A stretch of 39,943 nt of DNA, taken from assembly GCA_016782645.1 (NCBI GenBank), contig JADHYC010000017.1, forward strand, positions 1 to 39,943. Reading direction: 5' to 3'. Position 1 is the first letter of the stretch. Each line of letters starts with the position of its first letter. This document shows positions 9,133-17,906 of this stretch, in pieces. A program made the position numbers and the translations under genes. This DNA is from Fidelibacterota bacterium. Its GTDB lineage: Bacteria; Fidelibacterota; UBA2242. The notes below the pieces were generated by a model. The model was not told the DNA's origin. It did not search any database and was given only the letters and a program-made list of their open reading frames with translations.

Positions 9133-9183
9133 TCTCCCACAAGGAATTCCGATGGAGACTCCTCTGAAGAATTCCTGCGGGAG
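9133..9183. repeat. Intergenic hairpin
   Basis: CTCCCACAAGGAATTC pairs with GAATTCCTGCGGGAG, giving a stem of about 15 bp with a 20-base loop (GATGGAGACTCC inside). It lies between the DUF362 stop and the polyferredoxin start. No U-run follows, so it is more likely a repeat element than a rho-independent terminator. Confidence 0.55.
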
Positions 9184-9202
9184 TGACTATGAATAATCCA
9201 GG

Positions 9203-10141
9203 CTATAAGACAATTTTCTTAATGTTCAACTCTTCTAAATTTATATTACCTATATTCTTATCGAACCCAAGTCTAATATATTTCACTTTCTCAGGCTCTA
9301 ATCCAAAAACCTTTGCTGCAGCAGCATCAATTGCAACGATATCTCTGGATATAAGCAAACTTTTTTTAAAAATGACATCCTCTTTCCTAGCTCTTTGGGG
9401 ACCATTATCCATGGTAACTCTGTAAGCATCTACAACATTCAAATCAGGTTTTCTATAAAGACAAAAGTCTGCAATGCATTCATGCAGTCCGTTACTGTGA
9501 TACCACCCTCTGTCCCACATAACACCCATAAGGTTTTTCATTGCAATTGTAAGGCGCGTTCCCATGTGGTGCTTTAATACTGGAACATTTATAAATACAT
9601 CTGTCTCCAGGATAAGCTCATGTACTTTTGTTGTTTTTAAGATTTTTGCTCCGGGTATTCTCACTTCCTCATAATATTTCTCGTTGTTTCCCGGTACAAC
9701 TATTGCGCCAGCTGCTTTTGCAGCATCTTCAATTCCGCTATTTTTGTAGCATTTTCTCCAATTTGTATCGCAAGTATGATCAAAAACATAAACCTTTTTA
9801 GCTCCCGCATTAACACAGTGTTCCACAATTCTTTTTACAAGTAAAGGATTTGTGTCAGCGCCTGTCTCTATTTCTCTATTCCAGGCTATGTTCGGCTTTA
9901 CAACAACGGTTTGTCCCTTTTTAACAAATTTACTCATTCCACCCATTGATGCTATAGCTCTATCGAACATAATATCCGGTTCGCCATTTCTTACAGCGAC
10001 CAGTTCGGGTATGGAACTTGAAGATTTCTTAGCAAAAAGTTTGTCAGTAATTCCTACATAAAATGACCCGAATATTGCAGCACTGGTAGTAAGACCCTTC
10101 TTAAAAAATTTTCTCCGGTTAATCTTTTCAAATTCCCTCAT
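9203..10141 (-). CDS. Tat-exported DUF362-domain protein
   Basis: A 312-residue protein. The N-terminus MREFEKINRRKFFKKGLTTS is a twin-arginine signal (RRKFF) followed by a hydrophobic stretch, so it should be exported folded. The rest matches the DUF362 family (VVVKPNIAWNREIETGADTN, VPVLKHHMGTRLTIAMKNLM, CIADFCLYRKPDLNVVDAYR). DUF362 proteins are frequently fused or linked to ferredoxins; their reaction is not established. The ATG at 10141 is chosen over a TTG at 10159 because AAGGGG precedes it by 7 bases. The polyferredoxin downstream is in the same direction. Confidence 0.88.
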   Translation of the reverse strand: MREFEKINRRKFFKKGLTTSAAIFGSFYVGITDKLFAKKSSSSIPELVAVRNGEPDIMFDRAIASMGGMSKFVKKGQTVVVKPNIAWNREIETGADTNPLLVKRIVEHCVNAGAKKVYVFDHTCDTNWRKCYKNSGIEDAAKAAGAIVVPGNNEKYYEEVRIPGAKILKTTKVHELILETDVFINVPVLKHHMGTRLTIAMKNLMGVMWDRGWYHSNGLHECIADFCLYRKPDLNVVDAYRVTMDNGPQRARKEDVIFKKSLLISRDIVAIDAAAAKVFGLEPEKVKYIRLGFDKNIGNINLEELNIKKIVL

Positions 10142-10159
10142 TGTATATCCCCTTTCCAA

Positions 10160-10412
10160 TGTTATTTTTACCTAATCCACAATTTAACATAATAAAAACT
10201 GAACAACTTTGCAAATCTTAAGACATTTAGCAATCCAGGGATTTACAAGCAGCAAACTTTTGGATTTCATGTCGAGAAGCTACAGTTATAACTATTTGGG
10301 AGCAATATTAAGATATGGTCTTCAGGGTGAGGGTTCAGTTGTGTCAGGAGCTAACTCCCGATACTTTCGTTGATATAATAGCCATTTTACTTCCCTTAAA
10401 TTCTTTCTTATC
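10160..10412. other. Intergenic stretch with REP-like palindrome
   Basis: About 250 bases without a gene. It holds an imperfect palindrome at 10339-10364 (TTGTGTCAGGAGCTAACTCC then CGATAC) that is almost the same as the perfect hairpin at 28681-28707 next to the REP-associated transposase remnant. The start of the first attC of the cassette array lies at its right end. Confidence 0.5.
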
Positions 10413-10542
10413 TTCTAACTTGCTTATCACCTGTTGCGGCAAATTTAGTATAAAACATTGTAAACATGAACAATTTGAATTTACTATATGACTTTAATAA
10501 AAGCAATACGCTGCCGCAATCAGGTGCATACGTTGGTTATGC
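10413..10542 (-). other. attC site, distal end of array
   Basis: Starts TTCTAAC (10413) and ends GTTATGC (10542). Arms: CACCTGTTGCGGCA (left) against TGCCGCAATCAGGTGCAT (right), complementary except for one extra base in the right arm, the extrahelical base typical of attC. It begins 11 bases past the peptidase stop. Confidence 0.8.
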
Positions 10543-10553
10543 CTTTTACACTT

Positions 10554-12425
10554 TCAGAAACCTTCACCAGTTTTAGAAACCATTTTTATAGCAGCTAATT
10601 TCCCTTTTACCGAATTATAATCAGATAACATACCTGATTGATCTATATTTTCCGGAAGCAGTATATCAATAAAAGCAGGATTAGAATATTTGTAATTTCC
10701 ACCGCTTATTAATCCCGGGACGCTTTTGAATACCGGAATAAGACCGGAAAAATTGAATGTTGGCTCATTTGTAAGACCGACACCAACAAAATACCTCCAC
10801 CCATCTTCAGGTTCACCAATGAGTTCGATTGGGAGTGAGAAAGTCAAAGTGTTCGATTCTAAATTAGCCATATCATCATAAAAATCATTTGTCGATATAA
10901 AAATTTTCCCCAGACTGTTTGAAATATTAATCCCAAAACCAACGTTAATCTTTAAATCATAACCATCTGCCAATTCAACCTCGTTAGTATATTTATAGAG
11001 CTGTCTCCCATTTTCGTTTCCTTTATTTAATGCAATTACAGTCATCGGAATGAATTTCGCACCACCCGGTCTGTTTGAAACCGGTTTAATCAATTTTTGC
11101 AATCCTACTCTAAAATAAACACTGTCTTCATTTTTGAATACTTCGAATTTTGTAAGGTCAAAACATCCTTTCACATAATTCTCATTAGAAGGATATTTAT
11201 AATCACCATCGCCTTTGTCATCATTTTCTGGATCAGTCATACTGAATACTAATTTCGCTTTATCAGGTATAGAGAAACCGATCTCCGGCAATTCTATTTC
11301 TCTGAGATATTCTTTCCATTTCTTTTCCAGATTATCTAGTGTGATATTATATACTCTCATTGATTGAACGTTCAGATCTACGCTTATATCAAAATCGGAA
11401 ATAAAATTCTTCATTTTCTCTATTCCATATGTGTCTATTAAATAACGGATGAACGATCCTGATTCCTGGTATGTTATATAACTTGATTGGAGAAAGTCAC
11501 TACCATTCATTGTCAGTAATCTCTTGATCGGAATATAGTTAGTGTTATCTATTATATTTTTCGAATAATTGTGTGCATACTCTGCAGTTTGAAATGTTGT
11601 CCCGCCATAAGCAACTGCCAGTCCCTCACTAAAAAACGCAACACTGTAAGGAATGCCGGATGATAACGCAATAATATGCATTACCTCGTGCGGATTATAA
11701 AACGTTGTTGATACAGCAATCTGAAACCACGCTATAGAATCCTGATATGTTACAGCAGCTAAACCGTTAAATGGCGGTTGTGTTAGAAGTCTGCCGCATT
11801 CCTCCGGGGATGATGCTTTATAGTATTCAATCTTGTCATCAAAAGAAAATTCCATTGCCTTGCACATGGTTATGTATTTTTCATCCAGTAACTTAATTTC
11901 TTGTATATGATCATCTATATTAATTTCTTTGGAATAAAAAAATACCATATTGTCGGTTTCATATCGATTCCAGTTTTTTGTTAAAACATCAATGGGATTA
12001 GTTAGTAGCCAACTATTATTTTCCCAAACCAAATAAAACTGTATTAGATGGGATTCATGCGGATCAGAATTATTATTGGGCTTTTTCCACTCACCATTAA
12101 TAATATAATAACCATCCCCTTCTGCCAGATCTTTAATTTGATAAGTATATTGTGTGCTGTCTAAGAAACTCTTCCACTCATTTATATGTATTAACCCTCT
12201 AACCCATAGATGCATAACATCAAAACCTTTACGATTGAGTGATTTATTCGACCAATATTTCTTAATGGCTTCGGTATCACCAGATTTTAAAGTACTCACG
12301 TAGGATGACATAAAGTTTTCCGCATCCTGCTTAGTAATTGTATTATTTTTATTCTCTTTCCTACAACTACATATTAAGGTAAGTGAAATTATTAATAGCG
12401 AGAACAAATTATTAATTTTAAACAT
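10554..12425 (-). CDS. Lipoprotein with gluzincin-type metallopeptidase domain
   Basis: A 623-residue predicted lipoprotein: signal MFKINNLFSLLIISLTLICS followed by the lipid-attachment Cys. Residues about 28-140 look like an NTF2/SnoaL-type fold. The middle holds NPHEVMHIIALSSG, an HExxH zinc motif, and 25 residues later FFSEGLAVAYGG, whose Glu is the third zinc ligand of gluzincins (peptidase-MA-like). The C-terminal 200 residues resemble a sugar-binding or DOMON-like beta domain (YFRVGLQKLI, FIPMTVIALNKG). It probably acts at the outer membrane or periplasm on peptides; the substrate is unknown. It is the only gene between two attC sites, so it forms one cassette. Confidence 0.8.
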   Translation of the reverse strand: MFKINNLFSLLIISLTLICSCRKENKNNTITKQDAENFMSSYVSTLKSGDTEAIKKYWSNKSLNRKGFDVMHLWVRGLIHINEWKSFLDSTQYTYQIKDLAEGDGYYIINGEWKKPNNNSDPHESHLIQFYLVWENNSWLLTNPIDVLTKNWNRYETDNMVFFYSKEINIDDHIQEIKLLDEKYITMCKAMEFSFDDKIEYYKASSPEECGRLLTQPPFNGLAAVTYQDSIAWFQIAVSTTFYNPHEVMHIIALSSGIPYSVAFFSEGLAVAYGGTTFQTAEYAHNYSKNIIDNTNYIPIKRLLTMNGSDFLQSSYITYQESGSFIRYLIDTYGIEKMKNFISDFDISVDLNVQSMRVYNITLDNLEKKWKEYLREIELPEIGFSIPDKAKLVFSMTDPENDDKGDGDYKYPSNENYVKGCFDLTKFEVFKNEDSVYFRVGLQKLIKPVSNRPGGAKFIPMTVIALNKGNENGRQLYKYTNEVELADGYDLKINVGFGINISNSLGKIFISTNDFYDDMANLESNTLTFSLPIELIGEPEDGWRYFVGVGLTNEPTFNFSGLIPVFKSVPGLISGGNYKYSNPAFIDILLPENIDQSGMLSDYNSVKGKLAAIKMVSKTGEGF

Positions 12426-12518
12426 AGCATTTTCTACATTTCTATAGGCATCATAATGATATACACTTCAATAAGTAGTGGGTTCAATTTTTAGACATGG
12501 TATTATTCACACTTATAT

Positions 12519-12652
12519 AGCATAACGGAAAAAATGAGGTGCGCTGTTTGACCTCGTTAAATCTTTCATTATATTTCCAAAATCCTTTCCAAACTCTCCA
12601 AAACCATCAAAAGTCGCCAGTTCTAAACGTCACCTCGATTTAATTGTTAGAA
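12519..12652 (-). other. attC site
   Basis: GCATAACGG at the left and TTGTTAGAA at the right. TAACGGAAAAAATGAGGTG pairs with CACCTCGATTTAATTGTTA (one extra C in the right arm). The site starts 3 bases past the stop of the 12655-12930 frame. Its interior is similar to the attC at 422-553. Confidence 0.75.
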
Positions 12653-12654
12653 AT

Positions 12655-12930
12655 TTAATTAAAATGAATTTCATATTGCTCCTCAATTATCTCGAACACC
12701 TTGAAACACAACTTTTCTCTTATATAATTATCTCTTTCAATCTTTTCTATAATCCTAAAATCGAGTGGATAATCCTTATCATATTGGTAAAATTGAAGGA
12801 TTGCTTGATAGTCTTCATTGCCTATAGGATTTAGTTTGTAAGGTTTTTCATCTTGTGTAAATAGAATACAGTTTATTGTAAGCATTATCAGCGATAAAAT
12901 AATAGCTGATAATTTGGTAAATTTTTTCAT
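12655..12930 (-). pseudogene. N-terminal fragment of an exported alpha/beta hydrolase
   Basis: A 91-residue frame with a signal peptide (MKKFTKLSAIILSLIMLTIN) followed by YQAILQFYQYDKDYPLDFRI and IEKIERDNYIREKLCF. That pattern is the start of secreted alpha/beta hydrolases of the acetyl-xylan-esterase/dienelactone type, which continue with ..VFxGVRDxRVPGYL. After REKL, shifting one frame restores VFQGVRDN, then a TGA. So a small frameshift and a truncation just before the attC have removed the catalytic domain. It might still be translated as a 91-residue secreted peptide. Family recognition is by memory of the pattern. Confidence 0.5.
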
Positions 12931-12975
12931 AATTGGATTATTTGGTATTCAAATTAATTAATATTAAAACTTGAG

Positions 12976-13911
12976 TTAAAACTTATATTCCTCAACAGTG
13001 CCAACGGGGTTAAACGGCCACTTATTTACTGAACCTCCAATAGCATAGATTTTATTCTTTATAGTAGCAGCATTTAGGGCAACTCTTGGTTGAGATAATT
13101 CATTAATTGTTGACCAAGTATCTATTTTGGGATTATAAACTTCGACAGTTGAAACAAGTTCTCTTCCAGGTTTTAATGACCCACCGATAGTTACAATTTT
13201 ATTTTTAATTACACACCCCGACAAACTTGTTCGAGGGGTTATCATATCTGCTTTTTTAGTCCAAGTGTCGGTCTTAGGATTGTATTCCTCTACCGAATTT
13301 TTTGTACCTGAATAAGTTGCTCCCCCGATTGCATAAATCTTACTATTTACCTCAAATGCTACTAAATGAGCACGGGGTGTTGGCATATCTGCCTTTTTAG
13401 TCCACAAATCAGTTTCAGGATTATACACTTCCACATTAGAAATACCGTTTTTTATTTGACCTCCAAAGGTATAAATCATACCATCAAATGGTACAGATGC
13501 AATATTCATTCTTGCTGTTGGCATATCTTGTTTTTTAGTCCAGGTATTAGTAATTGGGTCATATACTTCAACAGTTGGAAGAGGATTTACTTCTTCTTTT
13601 GGAGCACCACCAATCACATATATCTTATTGTTGAGTACACAAACCGAAGGATGAGTACGAACCGAAGGCATTTCAGTTTGTTTTACCCATTGATCTGTTT
13701 TTGGATTATATACTTCGACTACTGCTGTTGCAGGTGAGCCAGAGCCCGAGCCGATACTACCGCCAATAACATAAATTTCATTATCATAAACACCTATCCC
13801 TGCATTGTAGCGAGGTGTTGGCATTTCTGCTTTTTGTTTCCAACCTCTGTTAAAATTTGTACAGGATGTTATTAGAAATATTAGAATCAGAAATAAAATC
13901 TGCTTTCTCAT
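12976..13911 (-). CDS. Kelch-repeat lipoprotein
   Basis: A 311-residue protein with a lipoprotein signal MRKQILFLILIFLITS-C and six Kelch repeats of about 48 residues. Each repeat shows the pattern KADMPTPRxx..NxIYxIGG..VEVYNPxTDxW (for example at 27, 78, 128, 173, 222 and 270). These fold as a beta-propeller on the cell surface or in the periplasm and usually bind ligands or partners instead of catalysing a reaction. It lies in a tight run of minus-strand genes (15 bases from the upstream hydrolase). Confidence 0.88.
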   Translation of the reverse strand: MRKQILFLILIFLITSCTNFNRGWKQKAEMPTPRYNAGIGVYDNEIYVIGGSIGSGSGSPATAVVEVYNPKTDQWVKQTEMPSVRTHPSVCVLNNKIYVIGGAPKEEVNPLPTVEVYDPITNTWTKKQDMPTARMNIASVPFDGMIYTFGGQIKNGISNVEVYNPETDLWTKKADMPTPRAHLVAFEVNSKIYAIGGATYSGTKNSVEEYNPKTDTWTKKADMITPRTSLSGCVIKNKIVTIGGSLKPGRELVSTVEVYNPKIDTWSTINELSQPRVALNAATIKNKIYAIGGSVNKWPFNPVGTVEEYKF

Positions 13912-13926
13912 ACCTGCTTCCTTGAT

Positions 13927-14772
13927 TTATATCTCTTTATCAATATAGTAAAACTTATCCACTATTTCACTTAGTATTGCATTAAAGGTGTCCGGTTTTT
14001 CCCATACCAAATAATGTCCTACATCAGGAATAATTGTTACCTCAAATGTTGGTACATGCTCTCTCCAAGTTTCTACAGTCGTTGGAAAGTCATCAGCATT
14101 AATTGAATACACAGGTACATCTATGTCTTGAAGTATATTTTTAAAATCATCATTAATCCATCTATATATCTCAGGTAATATTTCCCACCAAAATTCTGGT
14201 GCTTTTTCCGGTAACTGGTCAACATATCTTTGAATTACATCTTGGTCTTCCGAAAAACTCCAAGAATCCGCATCTTTCCATGCCTCTTTCATATATCTAA
14301 TAAATGAGTTAACCCATTCTTGTGATGCATACCTATCAACATCTCTAAGTGCGTCCACTGGGACTATACCAATAACTCTATTTGGTAGAAGTTTGGCTGT
14401 TTCAAAAGCAACCGTTGCCCCCATAGATGCACCAACCAATACTACTTGTTTCAATTTTAATTTTTTAATAACTGATTCTACATCCTTACCAAATGATTCA
14501 ATCGTCCAATTTTGTCGCATAGTATCTGATTCACCGAATCCTGCTAAATCTATTGCAACAGTTCTATAGTCAACTGACAATTGTTCTAACTGATAATCCC
14601 AAAATTCTTTAGTGACGCTAAATCCGTGAATAAATACTATTGTAGGTTTGTTTTTACCTTTGTCATTGTAGTAAATGTGATTACCATCAAAAGATATTGC
14701 GTAATTATTTCTTGTATTAGTGCAAGAAATAATTAGTAGTACAATCAGGAGAATCAAATATTTGATATACAT
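13927..14772 (-). CDS. Alpha/beta hydrolase lipoprotein
   Basis: A 281-residue serine hydrolase of the alpha/beta fold. Lipobox: MYIKYLILLIVLLIIS then Cys. Fold motifs are FIHGFSVTKEFWDYQL (oxyanion loop), DLAGFGESDT, the nucleophile elbow VLVGASMGATVA, the Asp strand VPVYSINADDFPT and the catalytic His in IPDVGHYLVWEKPD. It is likely to be a periplasmic esterase or lipase with an unknown substrate. The ATG at 14772 is preferred to a TTG two codons earlier. It is part of the seven-gene block between the attC sites at 12519 and 17756. Confidence 0.88.
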   Translation of the reverse strand: MYIKYLILLIVLLIISCTNTRNNYAISFDGNHIYYNDKGKNKPTIVFIHGFSVTKEFWDYQLEQLSVDYRTVAIDLAGFGESDTMRQNWTIESFGKDVESVIKKLKLKQVVLVGASMGATVAFETAKLLPNRVIGIVPVDALRDVDRYASQEWVNSFIRYMKEAWKDADSWSFSEDQDVIQRYVDQLPEKAPEFWWEILPEIYRWINDDFKNILQDIDVPVYSINADDFPTTVETWREHVPTFEVTIIPDVGHYLVWEKPDTFNAILSEIVDKFYYIDKEI

Positions 14773-14794
14773 CTTCAAAATAATTTTGATATTC

Positions 14795-15322
14795 CTATTC
14801 TAATTCACTTATTGTGATAACAATCCATTCATCTTTCAATACCATTTTGGATGTACATCCTAATTTTTTTGATATTTGAGAATGTGAACCATTCATCATA
14901 TCCAACATTTCATCAATACTCACACCACACATCAATCCATCGTCACCAAAAGGTTTTACCATAATGCTGGAAGGCACCTTAAATACAAGCATGTTATCAG
15001 ATTCAAATTCTATGATAATTGCCGGTTCAGAATCAGGTCTATGGTATTCCCAATTTCTTAGAAATCCTTGAGCATATCCTATAAAACCGGAATCTTTATC
15101 CCGTCCTCGTGCATATAGACTACCAACAAATTGACCATATTCATAGGGTGATAAACCTTGTGTTTTTGCAAATCTAATTGCTGTCACGATGTTTATCCAG
15201 TTAAACTTTATCATTTTTGTATACTTTTGTTCAAGAGTCTTTTCAGGTACTGTAAATAGTTCCTGGCCATTTAATTGCAACGTAAACGAAAGAACGATTA
15301 TTATTAAAATTGATTTCTTCAT
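14795..15322 (-). CDS. Secreted protein of unknown function
   Basis: A 175-residue protein with a cleavable signal peptide (MKKSILIIIVLSFTLQLNGQ). The mature part contains a helical region (TKMIKFNWINIVTAIRFAKT), then PYEYGQFVGSLYARGRD and a beta-like region, ending VLKDEWIVITISELE. I do not recognise a family; a ligand-binding enzyme-like fold is possible. It lies 16 bases downstream of the esterase at 15338-16207 and 22 bases upstream of the alpha/beta hydrolase gene, so it is co-transcribed with them. Confidence 0.75.
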   Translation of the reverse strand: MKKSILIIIVLSFTLQLNGQELFTVPEKTLEQKYTKMIKFNWINIVTAIRFAKTQGLSPYEYGQFVGSLYARGRDKDSGFIGYAQGFLRNWEYHRPDSEPAIIIEFESDNMLVFKVPSSIMVKPFGDDGLMCGVSIDEMLDMMNGSHSQISKKLGCTSKMVLKDEWIVITISELE

Positions 15323-15337
15323 AGTTAACTCCTTTAT

Positions 15338-16207
15338 TTATTTTGTACCATATAATCTTCTGAATGCCCGTGAATAGGCAAGACCAATTCCAGATAAATG
15401 TGTCTCACCTTCAAGAACCTCTGAATGAAAAATTATATATGGATTATTCTTTTCTAATAAATAATCTTTAAGTGGGTGATGCTTGCCACTTTTTGATTCT
15501 AATTCACCCCAGGAAATATATACATTAAGAGTATCAGAACTGCCATACAGCTTATCTGTATTGTCGAATTTATATACCGCCCAATTATCCCATGAAAGCA
15601 TGGGGCTGCCAATAAAATATTTCTTAAATAATTCCGGTTTGCTCAGCAAACAAAAGGTCGTAAAAGTTCCTCCAAGGGAATAGCCAAATAGTCCACTTTG
15701 ATCAGGATCTGTCCTAAACTCTAAATTTATAAACGGGATAAGTTCTTTTTCGATAAAACTTAAAAATTCCTTTCCTCCCCCCGAATATCTAATATATTTA
15801 GCTGTTTTTTTTCTAGGAAGATAAGTAGGAAGATAATCCCTAGCTCTTATGTCCAAATATTCTCTTAAACCTTCAGTATAAAAATCGCCTTCAATCTGAT
15901 AGGAGATACCAACAATTATCATTTCCGGTATTTCATGCATGAAAATCAGTTGCTGGTAGGTTTGAAGCATCAAACCATATGTTTCGTAGGCATCGAGGAG
16001 GTATACAACAGGATATTTCTTATCAGAGGTTACATATCCGGGAGGCAGGTCAATGAACAAATCATAAACCATGTTTTCTACAAATTCTGATTCAATCTCA
16101 CGAATTTGGGTAGTGGGTAACTGAACCTTTGGGTATTCTTGACAAAACAATATGTCAACTAAAAAAACTAAAGCAAAAACAACTAAAAAGTAATTATGTT
16201 TTTTCAT
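15338..16207 (-). CDS. Exported esterase, esterase D / enterochelin esterase type
   Basis: A 289-residue secreted hydrolase (PF00756-like). Signal peptide MKKHNYFLVVFALVFLVDIL; the enzyme shows YDLFIDLPPGYVTSDKKYPV, YPVVYLLDAYETYG, the nucleophile elbow GLFGYSLGGTFTTF and a late His in EGETHLSGIG. This family includes siderophore esterases and acyl-ester hydrolases, so a periplasmic esterase role is likely. The start at 16207 is chosen because GGAAGGTGAT lies just upstream; the ATG at 16222 would overlap that site. Confidence 0.85.
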   Translation of the reverse strand: MKKHNYFLVVFALVFLVDILFCQEYPKVQLPTTQIREIESEFVENMVYDLFIDLPPGYVTSDKKYPVVYLLDAYETYGLMLQTYQQLIFMHEIPEMIIVGISYQIEGDFYTEGLREYLDIRARDYLPTYLPRKKTAKYIRYSGGGKEFLSFIEKELIPFINLEFRTDPDQSGLFGYSLGGTFTTFCLLSKPELFKKYFIGSPMLSWDNWAVYKFDNTDKLYGSSDTLNVYISWGELESKSGKHHPLKDYLLEKNNPYIIFHSEVLEGETHLSGIGLAYSRAFRRLYGTK

Positions 16208-16239
16208 ATCATCACCTTCCATTCTATCTTAATTGAAAT

Positions 16240-17148
16240 TTACTGGGTAATTACTGTATTCTTTTTAATCCATTCAATAATCACATCTGCAAGTTCTTCT
16301 CTAACATTTTTAAATCTATGACCGTCATTGAACATTTCAATTTCTACATTTTTGGCTTTGTGTTTTTGCAGTGCTCTAAAAAGTGGTAAAATTTGGTTTT
16401 CTAAAGTTCCCTCATCTTTCCATCCAGCGATTATTAAGATATTTTTATTTGCTAAATGTTCAGCATTAAGGACCAAATCTAATTGTTTTTCCATTTGAAT
16501 TATTTCGTCGATTGTATCATCGGGGCCTAATCCTTTAACCTGTCCTGAATCTGACATAGTTTTGCTAAGAATATGTTTATAGACTTTTAGTGTTTTTTCA
16601 TCAGTCTGAAATTCTCTTGCGATATGACCAAAATCACCCGCTTCAACAGTTATGACATTTTTAAGTGATGGATTATCTATTGAACCTATGAATGCCATGC
16701 TTCCACCAAAACTCCAACCTAAAATAGATAGATTTGTAGTGTCCACACCAAAACCGTCGGTCATCGCTGTGGAATGTAAAAAGTTTACAGCAGCAGTGAC
16801 ATCTTGCAAGTAATTGCGAACAGTAAAGATTCCTTCGCTGTCATAAACCCCTCTGCAATTGAAGAACAATGCATTGATACCAGCGTTCATCAATTTCGCA
16901 CCTAATCCCAATGGTGCTGTACGACCCCCTGGATACCCATGTAATAGAATAACTGTTGATGACGGTTGATTGAAATTTCCCGGATAGAAGACGCCTTGCA
17001 ATGTACTGCCATGACTCTCAAAAGTAAGATTAATGGGCTTGGGTTTTTCATTTGTTTGCTTGTTAGTACATCCCTGGAAAGTTAATATTGAGATCAATAT
17101 AACCGAAAAAAGAAAAATGATAGATCGGATTTTCACTATAACCTTCAC
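16240..17148 (-). CDS. Alpha/beta hydrolase lipoprotein
   Basis: A 302-residue hydrolase with lipoprotein signal (IIFLFSVILISILTFQGC). Alpha/beta motifs: VILLHGYPGGRTAPLG (oxyanion loop), FFNCRGVYDSEG, the nucleophile elbow ILGWSFGGSMAF (Ser in GWSFGG), the Asp region NILIIAGWKDEGT and a late His in FNDGHRFKNVR. The pattern resembles dienelactone-hydrolase or acyl-peptidase-like enzymes. The start is probably the GTG at 17148, 4 bases after an AGGAGG; the longer frame to 17193 would read through that site. Confidence 0.85.
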   Translation of the reverse strand: MKVIVKIRSIIFLFSVILISILTFQGCTNKQTNEKPKPINLTFESHGSTLQGVFYPGNFNQPSSTVILLHGYPGGRTAPLGLGAKLMNAGINALFFNCRGVYDSEGIFTVRNYLQDVTAAVNFLHSTAMTDGFGVDTTNLSILGWSFGGSMAFIGSIDNPSLKNVITVEAGDFGHIAREFQTDEKTLKVYKHILSKTMSDSGQVKGLGPDDTIDEIIQMEKQLDLVLNAEHLANKNILIIAGWKDEGTLENQILPLFRALQKHKAKNVEIEMFNDGHRFKNVREELADVIIEWIKKNTVITQ

Positions 17149-17226
17149 GATTCCTCCTTTTTTAAAGATGCAATTTATTTGTATATAAATCAATTATAAA
17201 TAACGCTAAAGACTACTCATAAAAAT

Positions 17227-17727
17227 TTATTCATAAATGTGTGTTCCATTACAATGAATGGATTTCCATTCACCATTAATTTTCTTTAACACAAATGTCC
17301 ATGATCCCTGTTTACATTTAAGAGTGTCTCCCTTTTCTGTTAAAATTGCCCAGTCGAATTCAAATGAATATGCAGCTGCATCTTTTGATAACACATAAAC
17401 ATATTCATCGTGACTATTTAACCACAGCCAGTTTTCCATGGAATTTGCCCACGTTGTGAATGAGTCGGATAAATAGTCAAAATCAGTTGTAAGATAACCA
17501 TCACCGCCGAAAACGAATCCTTCTCTATTTGCATAAATTTCAATCATACGATTTACATCAAGGCTTTTCTCGGCTTCGAAGGCTTGATGCATTCTCTCTT
17601 TTACTTCTTCTATAATTTGTGTTTTCTCATTTTCAGTTAAATAATTTTGTCCAGATCTACAACTTGGTATAGTTAAAATCAGTGCAAATATCAATAAACA
17701 ATATATTAATCTAATTACTTTTTCCAT
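17227..17727 (-). CDS. SnoaL/DUF4440-like lipoprotein
   Basis: A 166-residue lipoprotein with signal MEKVIRLIYCLLIFALILTIPS-C. The mature domain has the NTF2-like pattern of DUF4440/SnoaL proteins: a first helix (EVKERMHQAFEAEKSLDVNR), the IYANREGFVFGGDGYL strand, and a final ..TWTFVLKKINGEWKSIHCNG hairpin. Such domains either bind small ligands or act as small isomerases; the function here is unknown. The ATG at 17727 stands 8 bases after GGAGG. It is the first gene of the seven-gene block and begins next to an attC. Confidence 0.8.
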   Translation of the reverse strand: MEKVIRLIYCLLIFALILTIPSCRSGQNYLTENEKTQIIEEVKERMHQAFEAEKSLDVNRMIEIYANREGFVFGGDGYLTTDFDYLSDSFTTWANSMENWLWLNSHDEYVYVLSKDAAAYSFEFDWAILTEKGDTLKCKQGSWTFVLKKINGEWKSIHCNGTHIYE

Positions 17728-17755
17728 GATCATTTCCTCCATTCACCATATTAAA

Positions 17756-17889
17756 GTATAACGGTTTTTTGGCTAAGCTGACTGAAAAGCAAGTGGTAAA
17801 CTTAAAATGGATAAGAACCTGAACTAAAACCGTTATGAAAAAACAAAAAAGCCCTGAGCTTTTCAGTCAGCTTGAGCCAATGGTTAGCT
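17756..17889 (-). other. attC site (best preserved)
   Basis: GTATAAC (17756-17762) to GTTAGCT (17883-17889). Left arm GGCTAAGCTGACTGAAAAGC and right arm GCTTTTCAGTCAGCTTGAGCC are perfectly complementary apart from one extra base in the right arm. The one-base bulge is the feature that orients integrase on attC. It begins 18 bases past the stop of the hydrolase at 17907. Confidence 0.88.
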
Positions 17890-17906
17890 GCCTTTCCTGT
17901 CTAAAG

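Noticed and set aside
9133..9183. Rho-independent terminator of the DUF362 gene
   Set aside because: The stem is long but no T-run follows in the transcribed direction, and the loop is about 20 bases.
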